Assembly (NCBI GenBank): GCA_031285775.1
Contig: JAITVN010000037.1
Coordinates: 1-36,764 of the forward strand
Reading direction: 5' to 3'
Length of the DNA: 36,764 nt
DNA from: Streptococcaceae bacterium
GTDB taxonomy: Bacteria; Bacillota; Bacilli; Lactobacillales; Streptococcaceae
This document shows, piece after piece, positions 26,222-35,704 of this stretch. A program made the translations under genes and the position numbers. The notes beneath the pieces are model-generated. The model was not told the DNA's origin. It searched no databases and worked only from the letters and a program-made list of their open reading frames with translations. Each line of letters opens with the position of its first letter. Within the stretch, counting starts at the first letter, position 1.

Positions 26222-28495
26222 ATGAGTCAACCAATGAAAAGAATTATGTCACTTGACCCCTGGCTGGTCAAATCAGATAAATTAGAAAAAGAAAATCGCC
26301 GCTTGCAGGAATCGCTTACATCGCTCGGAAACGGCTACATGGGCATGCGCGGGAATTTTGCAGAAAGCTACAGCGGTGACAGCTTGCAGGGCATCTATAT
26401 CGGTGGTGTCTGGTATCCAGACAAAACCCGCGTCGGCTGGTGGAAAAATGGATATCCTGAATATTTCGGCAAAGTCATCAATGCCATCAATTTCGCCAAA
26501 GTACATCTTATTGTTGACGGACATGAAATTGATCTCTATCAGGATGAGATTGAGAATTTCAAAATTTCACTTGACATGAGAAAAGGCACACTGTCTTATA
26601 GTTACAGCTATCAAGGCATCAGTATTTCCGCGGAGCGATTCTTCTCTCTGGCTCAGAAAGAGCTGGCAGTTTTTGCATTTATGTTTGAAAGTCTGGACGG
26701 ACAAGAACATCATGTCCGCATTGAGTCCTGCATCGACGCTGACGTTCAGAATGAAGACGCAAATTATGACCAGCATTTCTGGAATGTCCTTGCGGCTGAA
26801 AATGAAGCTGAAGGTTCCCTGATGATTGCTGAGACGATTCCGAATGATTTCGGCATCGAACAATTTACAGTATTAGCGCATCAAGCCTACAGCGGCGATT
26901 TCAAGATTCAAAATCAGCAGCGCACAAAAACAGAAGTTATTGATGTCTTTGAGGACAGTCTGTCTGCTGGTAAAGTCAAAACCTTTGAACGTCGTGTCTT
27001 TGTGCTAACATCAAGAGATTATGATGATTATGAGGGTTTGATCAAGCAAAGTAAACAGCTCATCCAAAAAAATCAGACAAAAGATTATATTTCACTTTAC
27101 AATGCACATGCTGCCCTTTGGGCTGAACGCTGGGAAATGTCTGATATCAAAATTGAAGGCGCAGAAGAAGCCCAGCAAGGCATTCGCTTTAATCTCTTCC
27201 AACTTTTTTCTACCTATTACGGCGAAGACGAGCGGCTGAATATCGGCCCCAAAGGCTTTACTGGAGAAAAATACGGCGGCGCCACATACTGGGACACAGA
27301 AGCCTATGCTGTCCCGCTTTATCTGTCATTGGCAAAGCCCGAAGTCACGAAAAATCTTCTGAAATACCGTCGCAATCAACTGGCAGGTGCTGAGCACAAT
27401 GCGCGGCAGCAAGGACTCAAGGGTGCACTTTATCCGATGGTGACTTTTAACGGCATTGAGTGTCATAATGAATGGGAAATCACCTTTGAGGAAATTCATC
27501 GAAACGGCGCTATCGCTTACGCAATCTATAATTACACGAATTACACTGGAGATGAGACTTATCTGGCGCATGAAGGGCTTGAAGTGCTTGTTGAAATCTC
27601 CCGTTTTTGGGCAGATCGGGTTCATCTTTCCCGCGACGGCAAATATATGATTCACGGCGTGACAGGCCCTAACGAATATGAAAACAATGTCAATAACAAT
27701 TGGTACACCAATACATTGGCGACTTGGGTGCTCGAGTATACGACAGAATCTCTGGTGCGTTATCCGCGCCCTGATTTGAATGTCACCGCGATCGAATTGG
27801 CGCATTGGCGTGATATCATTGACCGAATGTATTATCCTACAGATGAGACACTGGGAATCTTTGTCCAACAGGACGGTTTTCTTGACAAAGACTTGAAGCC
27901 AGTCTCAGAGCTTAAAGCCAGCGAATTGCCGCTGAATCAACATTGGTCTTGGGATAAAATTTTGCGTTCACCATATATTAAACAGGCTGATGTTCTGCAA
28001 GGGCTCTATTTCTTCAATGATCGCTTCAGTTTGGAAGAAAAACGCCGAAATTTTGAATTCTATGAGCCTCTAACAGTGCATGAAAGTTCACTTTCTCCTT
28101 CTATTCATGCAATTCTGGCAGCTGAACTCGGCCTGAAGACGAAAGCCATTGAAATGTATGAACGGACAGCGCGTTTGGATTTGGATAATTACAACAATGA
28201 TACAGCGGATGGTTTGCATATCACGTCAATGACGGGCTCCTGGCTGTCGATTGTACATGGCTTTGCCCAAATGAAGACTGGGAAAGGTAAACTCAGCTTC
28301 GCGCCAATGCTGCCGGACAAATGGAAATCTTATGATTTTCGGCTGAATTACCGCGGACGTCTAATTGAAGTCACAGTGTCCGACAAAGTTGAGATAAAGC
28401 TGCTTTCAGGTGAGAAGATTGAGCTGGGACTTTATGGACAAAGCCTGCCTCTGAGTGACGATTCAGCAATCTCTGTCACTTTAATGGAAAAGTGA
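26222..28495 (+). CDS. mapA: Maltose phosphorylase, GH65
   Basis: Converts maltose and phosphate to glucose and beta-D-glucose-1-phosphate in the cytoplasm. The 757-residue length and the motifs [24 protein letters not shown] and [12 protein letters not shown] (E413-E424; general acid region) match GH65 maltose phosphorylases. The typical C-terminal beta-sandwich follows. The start is uncertain: Met codons at 26222, 26234 and 26246 all lack a clear ribosome binding site; I keep the first. The following pgmB gene, which uses its product, supports the phosphorylase assignment over kojibiose or trehalose enzymes, though specificity is inferred. Confidence 0.94.
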   Translation: MSQPMKRIMSLDPWLVKSDKLEKENRRLQESLTSLGNGYMGMRGNFAESYSGDSLQGIYIGGVWYPDKTRVGWWKNGYPEYFGKVINAINFAKVHLIVDGHEIDLYQDEIENFKISLDMRKGTLSYSYSYQGISISAERFFSLAQKELAVFAFMFESLDGQEHHVRIESCIDADVQNEDANYDQHFWNVLAAENEAEGSLMIAETIPNDFGIEQFTVLAHQAYSGDFKIQNQQRTKTEVIDVFEDSLSAGKVKTFERRVFVLTSRDYDDYEGLIKQSKQLIQKNQTKDYISLYNAHAALWAERWEMSDIKIEGAEEAQQGIRFNLFQLFSTYYGEDERLNIGPKGFTGEKYGGATYWDTEAYAVPLYLSLAKPEVTKNLLKYRRNQLAGAEHNARQQGLKGALYPMVTFNGIECHNEWEITFEEIHRNGAIAYAIYNYTNYTGDETYLAHEGLEVLVEISRFWADRVHLSRDGKYMIHGVTGPNEYENNVNNNWYTNTLATWVLEYTTESLVRYPRPDLNVTAIELAHWRDIIDRMYYPTDETLGIFVQQDGFLDKDLKPVSELKASELPLNQHWSWDKILRSPYIKQADVLQGLYFFNDRFSLEEKRRNFEFYEPLTVHESSLSPSIHAILAAELGLKTKAIEMYERTARLDLDNYNNDTADGLHITSMTGSWLSIVHGFAQMKTGKGKLSFAPMLPDKWKSYDFRLNYRGRLIEVTVSDKVEIKLLSGEKIELGLYGQSLPLSDDSAISVTLMEK

Positions 28496-28532
28496 TTTCA
28501 ACAAAGCATTTACACAATAGTTATGAGGAAAT

Positions 28533-29189
28533 ATGTTTAAAGCAGTTTTATTTGATCTTGACGGCGTCATCACAGACACAGCCGAATACCATTTTCGTGC
28601 CTGGCAGCAATTGGCCGATAAGCTAGGTATAAAAGGAGTCGACCGGAAATTCAACGAGCAGCTCAAGGGCGTTTCACGGGATGATTCACTTCAAAAAATT
28701 CTTGATCTGGGACAGGTAAAAGTCTCTGCACAGGAATTCGCAGCACTTACAAAGCAGAAAAACGAGACCTATCTCAAGCTGATTGAAGCGATCTCTCCCA
28801 AAGATATTTATCCAGGCATTCAACAGCTGCTGCAGGACTTACGCGCACATGACATCAGAATCGCCCTCGCTTCCGCCTCAAAGAATGGCAGCTTTTTACT
28901 TGAGCGTCTGGGCTTGACCGAATGCTTTGATGCCATTGCGGATCCTGCTAAAGTTCGGCATTCAAAGCCTGCCCCTGATATTTTTATTGCAGCAGCAGAG
29001 GCTGTCAATGTGCCTGTGACCGAGTCGATCGGAATTGAGGATTCTCAAGCGGGAATCACAGCCATCAAGGCTTCAGGCGCGCTTCCTGTCGGCGTTGGCC
29101 GAGCGGATGATTTAGGCGATGATATTGCCTTAGTTCCAGATACCACAGGTCTTACCTTCAATTATCTCATGTCAGTCTGGAAGCGCTGA
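28533..29189 (+). CDS. pgmB: Beta-phosphoglucomutase
   Basis: Converts beta-D-glucose-1-phosphate from MapA into glucose-6-phosphate for glycolysis. HAD-superfamily protein of 218 residues: nucleophile D8 and acid D10 in [10 protein letters not shown], cap motif with [18 protein letters not shown], and [12 protein letters not shown]. The length equals the L. lactis enzyme within a few residues. GAGGAAA lies just before the ATG. 37 bases after mapA; a hairpin follows it. Confidence 0.97.
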   Translation: MFKAVLFDLDGVITDTAEYHFRAWQQLADKLGIKGVDRKFNEQLKGVSRDDSLQKILDLGQVKVSAQEFAALTKQKNETYLKLIEAISPKDIYPGIQQLLQDLRAHDIRIALASASKNGSFLLERLGLTECFDAIADPAKVRHSKPAPDIFIAAAEAVNVPVTESIGIEDSQAGITAIKASGALPVGVGRADDLGDDIALVPDTTGLTFNYLMSVWKR

Positions 29190-29195
29190 TTTTAT

Positions 29196-29238
29196 CTGGC
29201 TGCTTTTCTGAACACGGAAAATCAGCAAAAGCAGCCAG
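29196..29238 (+). terminator. Hairpin between pgmB and malR
   Basis: ctggctgctttt and aaaagcagccag form a perfect 12-bp stem with an inner ctga/tcag pair. The following sequence (caatttcattttt) is only moderately T-rich, so it may be a leaky terminator or a stabilising hairpin. No clear promoter precedes malR. Confidence 0.6.
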
Positions 29239-29284
29239 CAATTTCATTTTTCTAAATGAAAGAAATTATTACAGGAGGTTATTT

Positions 29285-30253
29285 ATGCCTGTCACAATAG
29301 ATGATGTTGCAAAATATGCCGGAGTAAACAAATCCACTGTCAGTCGCGCACTGCACGGCTCTTATTCAATTTCAGAAAGTACCCGCAAGCGCATTGAGCA
29401 GGCCGTTGATGAATTGGGTTATGTGGGAAATTTAGCGGCCAAAATGCTGGCATCGCGTCGCGTAAATTCTATTGGTGTTGTCTTTCCGCCCATCGCGGAT
29501 AAGGCCAATCAGCCCTTCTTCATGAAGATTTTGACGGTCATCAATGCCAAAGCAACTGCGAACAATGTGACCGTAGCCATTGCCACAGGGCACTCGAGCC
29601 GAGAATTAAAATCCCAGGTGCGTCTGATGCATCTGGAGAGACGTGTGGATGGCTTCATTCTGCTGTCGGCTGATGAAGAAGATTTGGTTCGTGATTATCT
29701 GCAAGAGGAAAAAGTTCCATTTGTTGTGCTGGGAACGCCAGGAAAGCAATCCCAGCCGCTCAATTCCGTGGACAATGACAACTACCAGCTGGGTGCAGAT
29801 GCCGCCAATTACTTAATCAGGCGCGGCCACAAAAAAATGGTCTTCTTCGTGGATGAAATCCGGGGAGAATTCTCGCGTGAGCGTTTGAGAGGCTTTTTAG
29901 ATGTAGTAGGCGAGGACAATTGCCAAGTCGTCAATATTTTTGACACTACTTTCGTTAAAACTGACGAAACGGCAATGGTTGTACTTGATGACTGGCTGGC
30001 AATCAGCATCATTGAACGTTTACGCCAGCAGAGCATTCATGTTCCGCAAGACATTTCAGTTTTATCCTTCAATAATTCTTATCTGTCCAAGCTGATTGAG
30101 CCCAAACTGACCACTTATTCTATCAACATTGAACAGCTGGGAGAAGAAGTCGTCCGTGTTCTGCAGGAAAGCATTGAAAATGAAAAAATCGAGCGCGTGA
30201 TTGTTCCCTTTCACCTAATAGAACGTGACTCTGTGCGGACAATAACCGGCTAA
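29285..30253 (+). CDS. malR: LacI-family maltose operon regulator MalR
   Basis: Transcription factor expected to bind the tgcaaRcgKttgc operators at malE and the first neopullulanase gene. The N-terminal helix-turn-helix is clear (VTIDDVAKYAGVNKSTVSRALHGSY), followed by the hinge region LGYVGNLAAKMLASRRV. A periplasmic-binding-protein-like effector domain follows to residue 322. AGGAGG lies seven bases before the ATG. It is last in the locus and co-directional, whereas in L. lactis malR lies at the head of its genes. The inducer (maltose or a maltodextrin) is inference. Confidence 0.92.
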   Translation: MPVTIDDVAKYAGVNKSTVSRALHGSYSISESTRKRIEQAVDELGYVGNLAAKMLASRRVNSIGVVFPPIADKANQPFFMKILTVINAKATANNVTVAIATGHSSRELKSQVRLMHLERRVDGFILLSADEEDLVRDYLQEEKVPFVVLGTPGKQSQPLNSVDNDNYQLGADAANYLIRRGHKKMVFFVDEIRGEFSRERLRGFLDVVGEDNCQVVNIFDTTFVKTDETAMVVLDDWLAISIIERLRQQSIHVPQDISVLSFNNSYLSKLIEPKLTTYSINIEQLGEEVVRVLQESIENEKIERVIVPFHLIERDSVRTITG

Positions 30254-30278
30254 ATTAAGGTTTCCGAGCGAAGCAATT

Positions 30279-30308
30279 GATCAAGAGTGAAAAGATCAAC
30301 AGTGAAAA
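30279..30308 (+). repeat. 15-bp tandem duplication upstream of ciaR
   Basis: gatcaagagtgaaaa (30279-30293) is followed by gatcaacagtgaaaa (30294-30308), one mismatch. It lies about 40 bases before the CiaR box. Confidence 0.85.
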
Positions 30309-30346
30309 GAGTCAAAATGCGCCATTCCAGAATTTACAAGGGCTAT

Positions 30347-30379
30347 TTTAAGTTTCACTAAAGTAGAAAAAATTACAAT
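30347..30379 (+). promoter_or_regulatory. ciaRH promoter with CiaR-type direct repeat
   Basis: TTTAAG (30347-30352), five bases, CTAAAG (30358-30363), ten bases, TACAAT (30374-30379). The streptococcal CiaR site is TTTAAG-N5-TTTAAG placed about ten bases before the -10 box; here the first half is perfect and the second matches at four of six positions. This suggests autoregulation. Confidence 0.65.
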
Positions 30380-30424
30380 AGAACAAAGATTAAAAATATT
30401 GAAAAGTGAGAAAAGAGAATGGTG

Positions 30425-31096
30425 ATGATTAAACTGCTGCTTGTAGAGGACGATGTTGAGCTATCGAATTCAGTCACAGACTTTTTGGAGTCATTTGCTG
30501 ATGTGACTCAAACTTTTGACGGGGAAGATGGTCTTTATGAGGCTGAACAAGGCATCTACGATATGATTCTCCTTGACCTGATGCTGCCGGAATTGAACGG
30601 TTTTGATCTGCTGAAACAGCTGAGAGAGAAGGGCATATCCACACCAGTTCTTATTCTGACTGCCAAAGAGGGCTTAAATGACAAAATGCACGGCTTTGAA
30701 ATTGGAGCGGATGATTATTTAACCAAGCCATTCTACCTGGACGAGCTGAAAGCGCGTATCATGGCTCAGCTCAAACGTACTGGAAAACTTGACACCGATA
30801 ATATTTTGGTGTATGGGGATTTAAAAGTCAACTTGTCCAACCAGGAAGTTCGATTAGACGGAAAACTGGTTGATTTGCTGGGAAAAGAATTCGATCTTGT
30901 TGTTTATCTGCTTCAAAATCAGAATGTTATCCTGCCGAAAGAACAGATTTTTGATCGAATTTGGGGCTTTGACAGTGACACGACCGTGACTGTGGTCGAA
31001 GTTTATATGTCAAAAATTCGCAAAAAGCTGAAGGAGACAGAATTCACTGAGAAACTGCAGACGCTGAGAAATGTGGGATATATCTTGAAACAATGA
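30425..31096 (+). CDS. ciaR: Response regulator CiaR, OmpR family
   Basis: Transcription factor of the CiaRH system, linked in streptococci to cell-envelope stress, competence and sugar-gene control. It closely follows pneumococcal Cia[18 protein letters not shown], phosphoacceptor D51 in [14 protein letters not shown] with conserved Lys, and the winged-helix domain [22 protein letters not shown] with [16 protein letters not shown] chose the ATG at 30425 (223 residues) because it matches the family start; an ATG two codons upstream (30419) is also possible. The stop overlaps the ciaH start (ATGA). Confidence 0.93.
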   Translation: MIKLLLVEDDVELSNSVTDFLESFADVTQTFDGEDGLYEAEQGIYDMILLDLMLPELNGFDLLKQLREKGISTPVLILTAKEGLNDKMHGFEIGADDYLTKPFYLDELKARIMAQLKRTGKLDTDNILVYGDLKVNLSNQEVRLDGKLVDLLGKEFDLVVYLLQNQNVILPKEQIFDRIWGFDSDTTVTVVEVYMSKIRKKLKETEFTEKLQTLRNVGYILKQ

Positions 31097-32412
31097 AATT
31101 GATTTTCTTAAAAATAAAGCAGTCACTGATTCGAACGATTAAAGGGGAACGCCGAAGTATTCTGCACTTTTTTCTTGCTTTTACGGGACTGTTTTTAATT
31201 CTGACGGCGATCATTCTTCGGGTTTCCTATGTCGGAATGTATTCGTCAACCGATCAGGAATTAAGAGCTCAGGCCAGTGATCCCGTAGGCGCGATTGCAA
31301 GGGCTACCAGCTCGATTTCATATGAGCTGCCCAGCGATGACAATAGCTCAAAAGGTCGTCCCCCTTTTCGAGAGTTTGGCTCATTTGTTGTTTTGTATGA
31401 TTCTGATGGGACGGTGCTCAATTATGACAGAGATTCGATGGCTGCGGCTTTGAAAACAGCTGGTACCAAAATGAATCAAAACTTTGTTGGTGAAATCGGA
31501 CTGACACATCTTGAATCAGAACCTTATCGCACACTGATTATTCCTTTTAGTGCGCAGCAATTCATTTCCAACGGCGGAAAAGTTGCCTATATTCAATTTT
31601 TCCAAAGTGTCGGCCAAATTCAGGATGGCGTTGCTTCAACGACCAGAACGATCAGAATTACGATGTTTGCTTTCTGGTTTCTTTCTCTTTTCGTCAGTAT
31701 TTATCTGTCACGCGTCTCACAACGTCCTTTAGAAATTGCACTTGAGCGGCAAAAAGCCTTTGTGTCAAATGCCAGTCATGAATTACGGACGCCTTTAGCC
31801 ATCATGCAAAATCGCCTGCAGCTGCTCTTTCAGCATCCCAATGCGACAATCATTGATGAGTCGGAAAATATCTCCGCCAGCCTCAATGAAGTGCGCAACA
31901 TGCGTGTATTGACAGGCACACTGCTTGACATGGCAAAATCAGACGGCTCTGTCAACATTCAACCCAGTGAGACAGATGAAACTTTTTTCAAAGAGATTTT
32001 TGAGAATTTTGAGATTCTTGCCGAGCAGCATGGAAAAATATTTACCAGTTCAATCAAATTTGAGGAAAGTGCCCAATTGGATCAATCTTTGATTAAGCAG
32101 GTTTTGACGATTTTATTTGATAATGCATCAAAATATACCAGAAGTGCAGGAGAAATCCATGCTGAAGTCCTCAAACAAAGAAACGAGCTTCAACTGATTG
32201 TCACTGATAATGGCCCAGGCATTTCAAATCATGATAAGAAAAAGATTTTTGACCGCTTTTACCGAGTTGACGAAGCGCGTACACGCGGAAAAGGCGGCTT
32301 AGGTTTAGGCTTATCCTTGGCAAATGAGATTGTTAGAGCCATGAAGGGAAAAATCACAGTTGAAGATAACAAGCCGCAGGGAACCACATTCATAGTCAAA
32401 TTGAAATTATAA
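31093..32412 (+). CDS. ciaH: Sensor histidine kinase CiaH
   Basis: Membrane kinase that should phosphorylate CiaR. Two membrane helices (about 24-46 and 188-206) bracket an extracellular sensor region of about 140 residues. The H-box has H229 in [10 protein letters not shown]. The ATPase domain has the N-box [27 protein letters not shown] and [12 protein letters not shown]. 439 residues, near the CiaH norm. Start overlaps ciaR; a strong terminator follows, so ciaRH is a two-gene operon. The stimulus is unknown. Confidence 0.92.
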   Translation: MKLIFLKIKQSLIRTIKGERRSILHFFLAFTGLFLILTAIILRVSYVGMYSSTDQELRAQASDPVGAIARATSSISYELPSDDNSSKGRPPFREFGSFVVLYDSDGTVLNYDRDSMAAALKTAGTKMNQNFVGEIGLTHLESEPYRTLIIPFSAQQFISNGGKVAYIQFFQSVGQIQDGVASTTRTIRITMFAFWFLSLFVSIYLSRVSQRPLEIALERQKAFVSNASHELRTPLAIMQNRLQLLFQHPNATIIDESENISASLNEVRNMRVLTGTLLDMAKSDGSVNIQPSETDETFFKEIFENFEILAEQHGKIFTSSIKFEESAQLDQSLIKQVLTILFDNASKYTRSAGEIHAEVLKQRNELQLIVTDNGPGISNHDKKKIFDRFYRVDEARTRGKGGLGLGLSLANEIVRAMKGKITVEDNKPQGTTFIVKLKL

Positions 32413-32419
32413 CTTTGCT

Positions 32420-32466
32420 AAGCTTTTTCGGCTCTCTTTCGAGGGAGTGAAAAAGCTTTTTATTTT
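32420..32466 (+). terminator. Terminator of ciaRH
   Basis: aagctttttc (32420-32429) pairs with gaaaaagctt (32449-32458). An inner ctctct/agggag stem has a TTCG loop, and a T-rich run follows. Confidence 0.92.
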
Positions 32467-32509
32467 GACTGTTTTCATGATATAGACTGACTGTTTTCAT
32501 GATATAGAC
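32466..32509 (+). repeat. 22-bp exact tandem duplication before the DXS-like gene
   Basis: tgactgttttcatgatatagac occurs at 32466-32487 and 32488-32509 without mismatch, directly after the ciaH terminator and just upstream of the next promoter. Confidence 0.93.
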
Positions 32510-32532
32510 TTTCTAATTCATCTAAAATATTG

Positions 32533-32538
32533 TAAAAT
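32533..32538 (+). promoter_or_regulatory. -10 box of the DXS-like gene
   Basis: TAAAAT preceded by TG; the -35 candidate TTTCTA is weak. The leader to the ATG at 32578 is about 33 bases and contains a normal ribosome binding site. Confidence 0.5.
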
Positions 32539-32577
32539 GGAACAGAAAAACTTATGCATTTAAAGAAAGGAATCAAT

Positions 32578-34335
32578 ATGTCTGTATTAGACAAAGTAAA
32601 CTCACCCGCAGATGTCAAAGCTTTAGCCTTTGAAGAGCTGCCGGAATTGGCTGCAGAGGTTCGTGCTGCTGTTTTACATAAAGTTTCAAACTATGGGGGA
32701 CATGTCGGGCCGAATCTTGGTGTTGTTGAGATGACAGTCGCCTTGCATCGTGTTTTTGACAGCCCGAAAGATAAGCTTATCTGGGATGTCAGCCATCAGT
32801 CCTATCCTCACAAAATATTGACAGGTCGAAAGACTGGTTTTACTGACGGTCATTTTCATGATGTCACACCTTACACCAGTCAGGAAGAATCTGAACATGA
32901 TTTCTTCAAAGTCGGTCACACCTCAACCTCAATTGCCAATGCACTGGGATTAGCCAAAGCGCGTGATTTGTGCAAGGACAGCGGGAATATCATTGCGATT
33001 ATCGGTGACGGCTCACTCTCAGGCGGCTTGGCCTATGAAGCCTTGAATAACGCTGGCGCTTACCAGGGCAACCTGATCATCATTGTCAATGACAACCAAA
33101 TGTCAATCGCTGAGAATCATGGCGGCATGTACAAAAACTTAGCAGCGTTGCGTGAAACACACGGCTTTGCTCCAGATAATCTTTTCAGAGCCTTCGGCCT
33201 TGATTATTACTATCTTGACGAAGGAAACGACATCCCGAAACTCATCGAAGTTTTCGAAAAGTTTAAAGACATTAATCATCCTATTGTATTACATATCAGT
33301 ACAGAGAAAGGTCATGGCTATGCACCTGCCGTAGCAAACAAGGAAGCTTATCACTGGCGGAGCCCATTTGAGCTGGAAACAGGCGAGGCCAAACATTCAG
33401 GAAGTGCTGTACGCAACTATAATGAGGTTCTGCTTGACATCATGGACCAGAAAATTTCTGAGGGAGTTCCAATTTTCGCCATCAATGCGGCGGTTCCTGG
33501 TGCTTTTAATCTTAAAAAATTCGCTGCAGGGCATCCAGATCGCTATTATGACGCAGGGATTGCCGAACAATTTACCCTCACATTTGGCGGCGCGATGGCA
33601 ATGGGCGGTGCGCGGCCTATCATTTTCCATAACTCGACTTTTTTGCAGCGCGGCTATGATCAAATGGTCCATGACTTAGCTGTGAATAATGAGCCGGCAA
33701 TTGTTGTGCTGCACGGCGCTGTGATTTCTGATTCTGACACGACGCATCAGGGAAGTCTAGCCATCGGCTGGATTTCTAACATTCCAAATCTTGTTTACTT
33801 GGCGCCCACCAGTGAGGAAGAACTGACTGCAATGATGAACTGGGGCTTGGCGCAGTCGGAACATTCAGTTGTTATCCAGCTTCCGGAACATGGTCTGGAG
33901 CATCGCAGCAGCAGCCTGAAGGATTTCTCGCAGGCTAAGTTTGACATTCGGCAAAAAGGTGAACGCGTGGCTCTGCTCGGGCTCGGCGGAATGTACCATC
34001 AGGTCGAGACGCTGGCAAAAGTCCTGGAGAAGGCGCAGATTCATGCGACGCTGGTAAACCCGCTCTTTATCAGCCAACTTGACAAAGCTGCCTTGTCTGA
34101 GCTTGGAAATACCCACAGTGTGATTGCAACTTTTGAAGATGGTATTGTGGATGGCGGCTTCGGGCAAAAAGTGGCAAGCTACTTAGGTGCTTATGATGTG
34201 CGTGTACTGAATTTTGGCGCCTGGAAAGAATTCAACGAAGAAGTGCCGCTGGAAGAACTCTACGCCCGTTATCACTTGACGCCGATGTCTGCTGCCAACG
34301 ACATTATCAGCGCTCTGGTCAGGCCAGCGCAATGA
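32578..34335 (+). CDS. Divergent 1-deoxy-D-xylulose-5-phosphate synthase-like protein
   Basis: Thiamine-diphosphate enzyme of the DXS/transketolase family, 585 residues from the ATG at 32578 (GAAAGGA upstream). DXS-like features: [55 protein letters not shown], the ThDP site [18 protein letters not shown]...NDNQMSI, and catalytic Glu in GIAEQF. Differences: the DRAG segment before THQG reads [15 protein letters not shown], and the RYPRG segment reads IQLPEHG. Both positions normally hold arginines that bind the substrate phosphate. The family's His after AEQ is Phe. Lactococci make isoprenoids by the mevalonate route, so a different substrate is plausible. Its stop overlaps yidD. Confidence 0.8.
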   Translation: MSVLDKVNSPADVKALAFEELPELAAEVRAAVLHKVSNYGGHVGPNLGVVEMTVALHRVFDSPKDKLIWDVSHQSYPHKILTGRKTGFTDGHFHDVTPYTSQEESEHDFFKVGHTSTSIANALGLAKARDLCKDSGNIIAIIGDGSLSGGLAYEALNNAGAYQGNLIIIVNDNQMSIAENHGGMYKNLAALRETHGFAPDNLFRAFGLDYYYLDEGNDIPKLIEVFEKFKDINHPIVLHISTEKGHGYAPAVANKEAYHWRSPFELETGEAKHSGSAVRNYNEVLLDIMDQKISEGVPIFAINAAVPGAFNLKKFAAGHPDRYYDAGIAEQFTLTFGGAMAMGGARPIIFHNSTFLQRGYDQMVHDLAVNNEPAIVVLHGAVISDSDTTHQGSLAIGWISNIPNLVYLAPTSEEELTAMMNWGLAQSEHSVVIQLPEHGLEHRSSSLKDFSQAKFDIRQKGERVALLGLGGMYHQVETLAKVLEKAQIHATLVNPLFISQLDKAALSELGNTHSVIATFEDGIVDGGFGQKVASYLGAYDVRVLNFGAWKEFNEEVPLEELYARYHLTPMSAANDIISALVRPAQ

Positions 34336-34580
34336 AAAAGTTTTTGATAATGCTTGTTCGCGGTTATCAGCGCTTTATTTCACCGATATTTCCGCCAAGC
34401 TGCCGCTACTACCCTACCTGTTCGTCTTATATGATTCAGGCGCTTCAAAAGCATGGCGCGCTCAAGGGTTTTCTCATGGGCATTGCTAGAATTCTGCGCT
34501 GTCATCCCTTTGTGCCTGGAGGCGTGGATGAAGTGCCAGATCACTTTAGTCTGAAGCGAAATCCAAATAAAGAAGAATAA
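34332..34580 (+). CDS. yidD: Membrane protein insertion efficiency factor YidD
   Basis: Small protein thought to help YidC/Sec insert membrane proteins. The family core is clear: [23 protein letters not shown] with its two cysteines, and [19 protein letters not shown]-terminal amphipathic segment, no full signal peptide. 82 residues, a usual length. The ATG overlaps the stop of the DXS-like gene (ATGA), and a terminator follows, so the two form one operon. Confidence 0.96.
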   Translation: MKKFLIMLVRGYQRFISPIFPPSCRYYPTCSSYMIQALQKHGALKGFLMGIARILRCHPFVPGGVDEVPDHFSLKRNPNKEE

Positions 34581-34603
34581 ACTTTAGTTCAAAAAGAGAA
34601 ATG

Positions 34604-34637
34604 AAGAATCACTTTGAAAATGGAGTGATTCTTTTGC
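34604..34637 (+). terminator. Terminator after yidD
   Basis: aagaatcact (34604-34613) and agtgattctt (34624-34633) form a perfect 10-bp stem, followed by a short T run. Confidence 0.87.
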
Positions 34638-34735
34638 TCAATTAGAAGTGTTTCAGTTGTGCGGAGATTTAAGAGATTTGTTTCTCACATCAACAAAAAA
34701 TGCTTCAATTTCCTTAACTGAAAAGACGTCATTTG

Positions 34736-34744
34736 TGTTAAAAT
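34736..34744 (+). promoter_or_regulatory. Extended -10 promoter of the glycosyltransferase pair, leaderless arrangement
   Basis: TGT-TAAAAT is followed by GTGATT and then ATG at 34751. No -35 box of quality and no ribosome binding site. Confidence 0.6.
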
Positions 34745-34750
34745 GTGATT

Positions 34751-35704
34751 ATGAAAAAGTTGAGCATTATTATTCCTTTCAAAGGACTGACAGAAAAGGA
34801 GTTAACACCCGCCTTATCCTCGTTGAACGGCCAGATCGGGATTGATTTCTCAACACTGGATCTGCATTTAATCAATGATGGCGGGCCAGGGATTGACATT
34901 TCAAAGTTTGACATTCTGTCCAATTTGAATGTGACCTATCATGAATTAGCGCTGAACGTTGGACCTGGAATGGCGCGTCAATACGGCATCGACCATTCAG
35001 ATGGCGAATACATCTTATTCATAGATTCTGATGATGAATTACATTATACTGGGGCATTGCTGGACTTCTACAATGTATTAAAGGAATCAGGTGATCATCA
35101 GCTGATTATTGGACGCTATATCCAGCAACAAAAGAATTCAGATGGAGATTTTCGCTATTTTGTCCATGACGAATCGGATACAAAGGCAGTTTATGCAAAA
35201 ATGTACAAGCGCAGTTATCTAGAAAGCTTGGGATTAAGTTTTCATCCGAAATTAAGACTTTTTGAGGACAACTACTTTGTGGGGCTGGCCTGTGAATGCG
35301 CCAGCGACATTTATTATTTAAAAAGTGTGGTCTACAGCTGGCTCTACAATCCTGATTCACTGGTCAGATCAACAGCCAACTTCTTTAGCAGACAGACCGC
35401 CATTGTGCCTCAAGCGATGCGCTATTATTTTGAATTCCTGCAGCCAAGATTTCCAGAAAAAATTAATCTTGAAGACTATGTGGTCAATATGTACTTGCGC
35501 TCAACCCGACTTGAGCCAGCGGATACGGTAGAATTCTGGCAGTCACACATTAGTCTGATGACGGAATTTAAAAATAAACTGAATTCCGATGTGAAAAAAT
35601 TGCAGGTGAAGGTAAATCAAGCCTGTCAGTCCGATCCATTCTGGCAGGGAACTGATGCTTCAGGATTTGCAGCGTTTTATAGAAAATCGGTGATGCCATT
35701 ATGA
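34751..35704 (+). CDS. Family 2 glycosyltransferase, paralogue 1
   Basis: Putative cytosolic inverting sugar transferase of the GT-A fold, acceptor unknown. Features: SIIIPFKGLTEKEL at the start, LINDGGPG (nucleotide-binding Asp), FIDSDDEL with the DXD-like metal site, and HPKLRLFEDNYFVGLACE in the middle (acid ED). The C-terminal about 100 residues are helical and variable. 317 residues from the ATG at 34751; an in-frame GTG six bases earlier would lie inside the predicted promoter spacing and is less likely. The stop overlaps the next gene (ATGA). No membrane helix. Products could be wall polysaccharide or glycoprotein; not decidable. Confidence 0.87.
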   Translation: MKKLSIIIPFKGLTEKELTPALSSLNGQIGIDFSTLDLHLINDGGPGIDISKFDILSNLNVTYHELALNVGPGMARQYGIDHSDGEYILFIDSDDELHYTGALLDFYNVLKESGDHQLIIGRYIQQQKNSDGDFRYFVHDESDTKAVYAKMYKRSYLESLGLSFHPKLRLFEDNYFVGLACECASDIYYLKSVVYSWLYNPDSLVRSTANFFSRQTAIVPQAMRYYFEFLQPRFPEKINLEDYVVNMYLRSTRLEPADTVEFWQSHISLMTEFKNKLNSDVKKLQVKVNQACQSDPFWQGTDASGFAAFYRKSVMPL

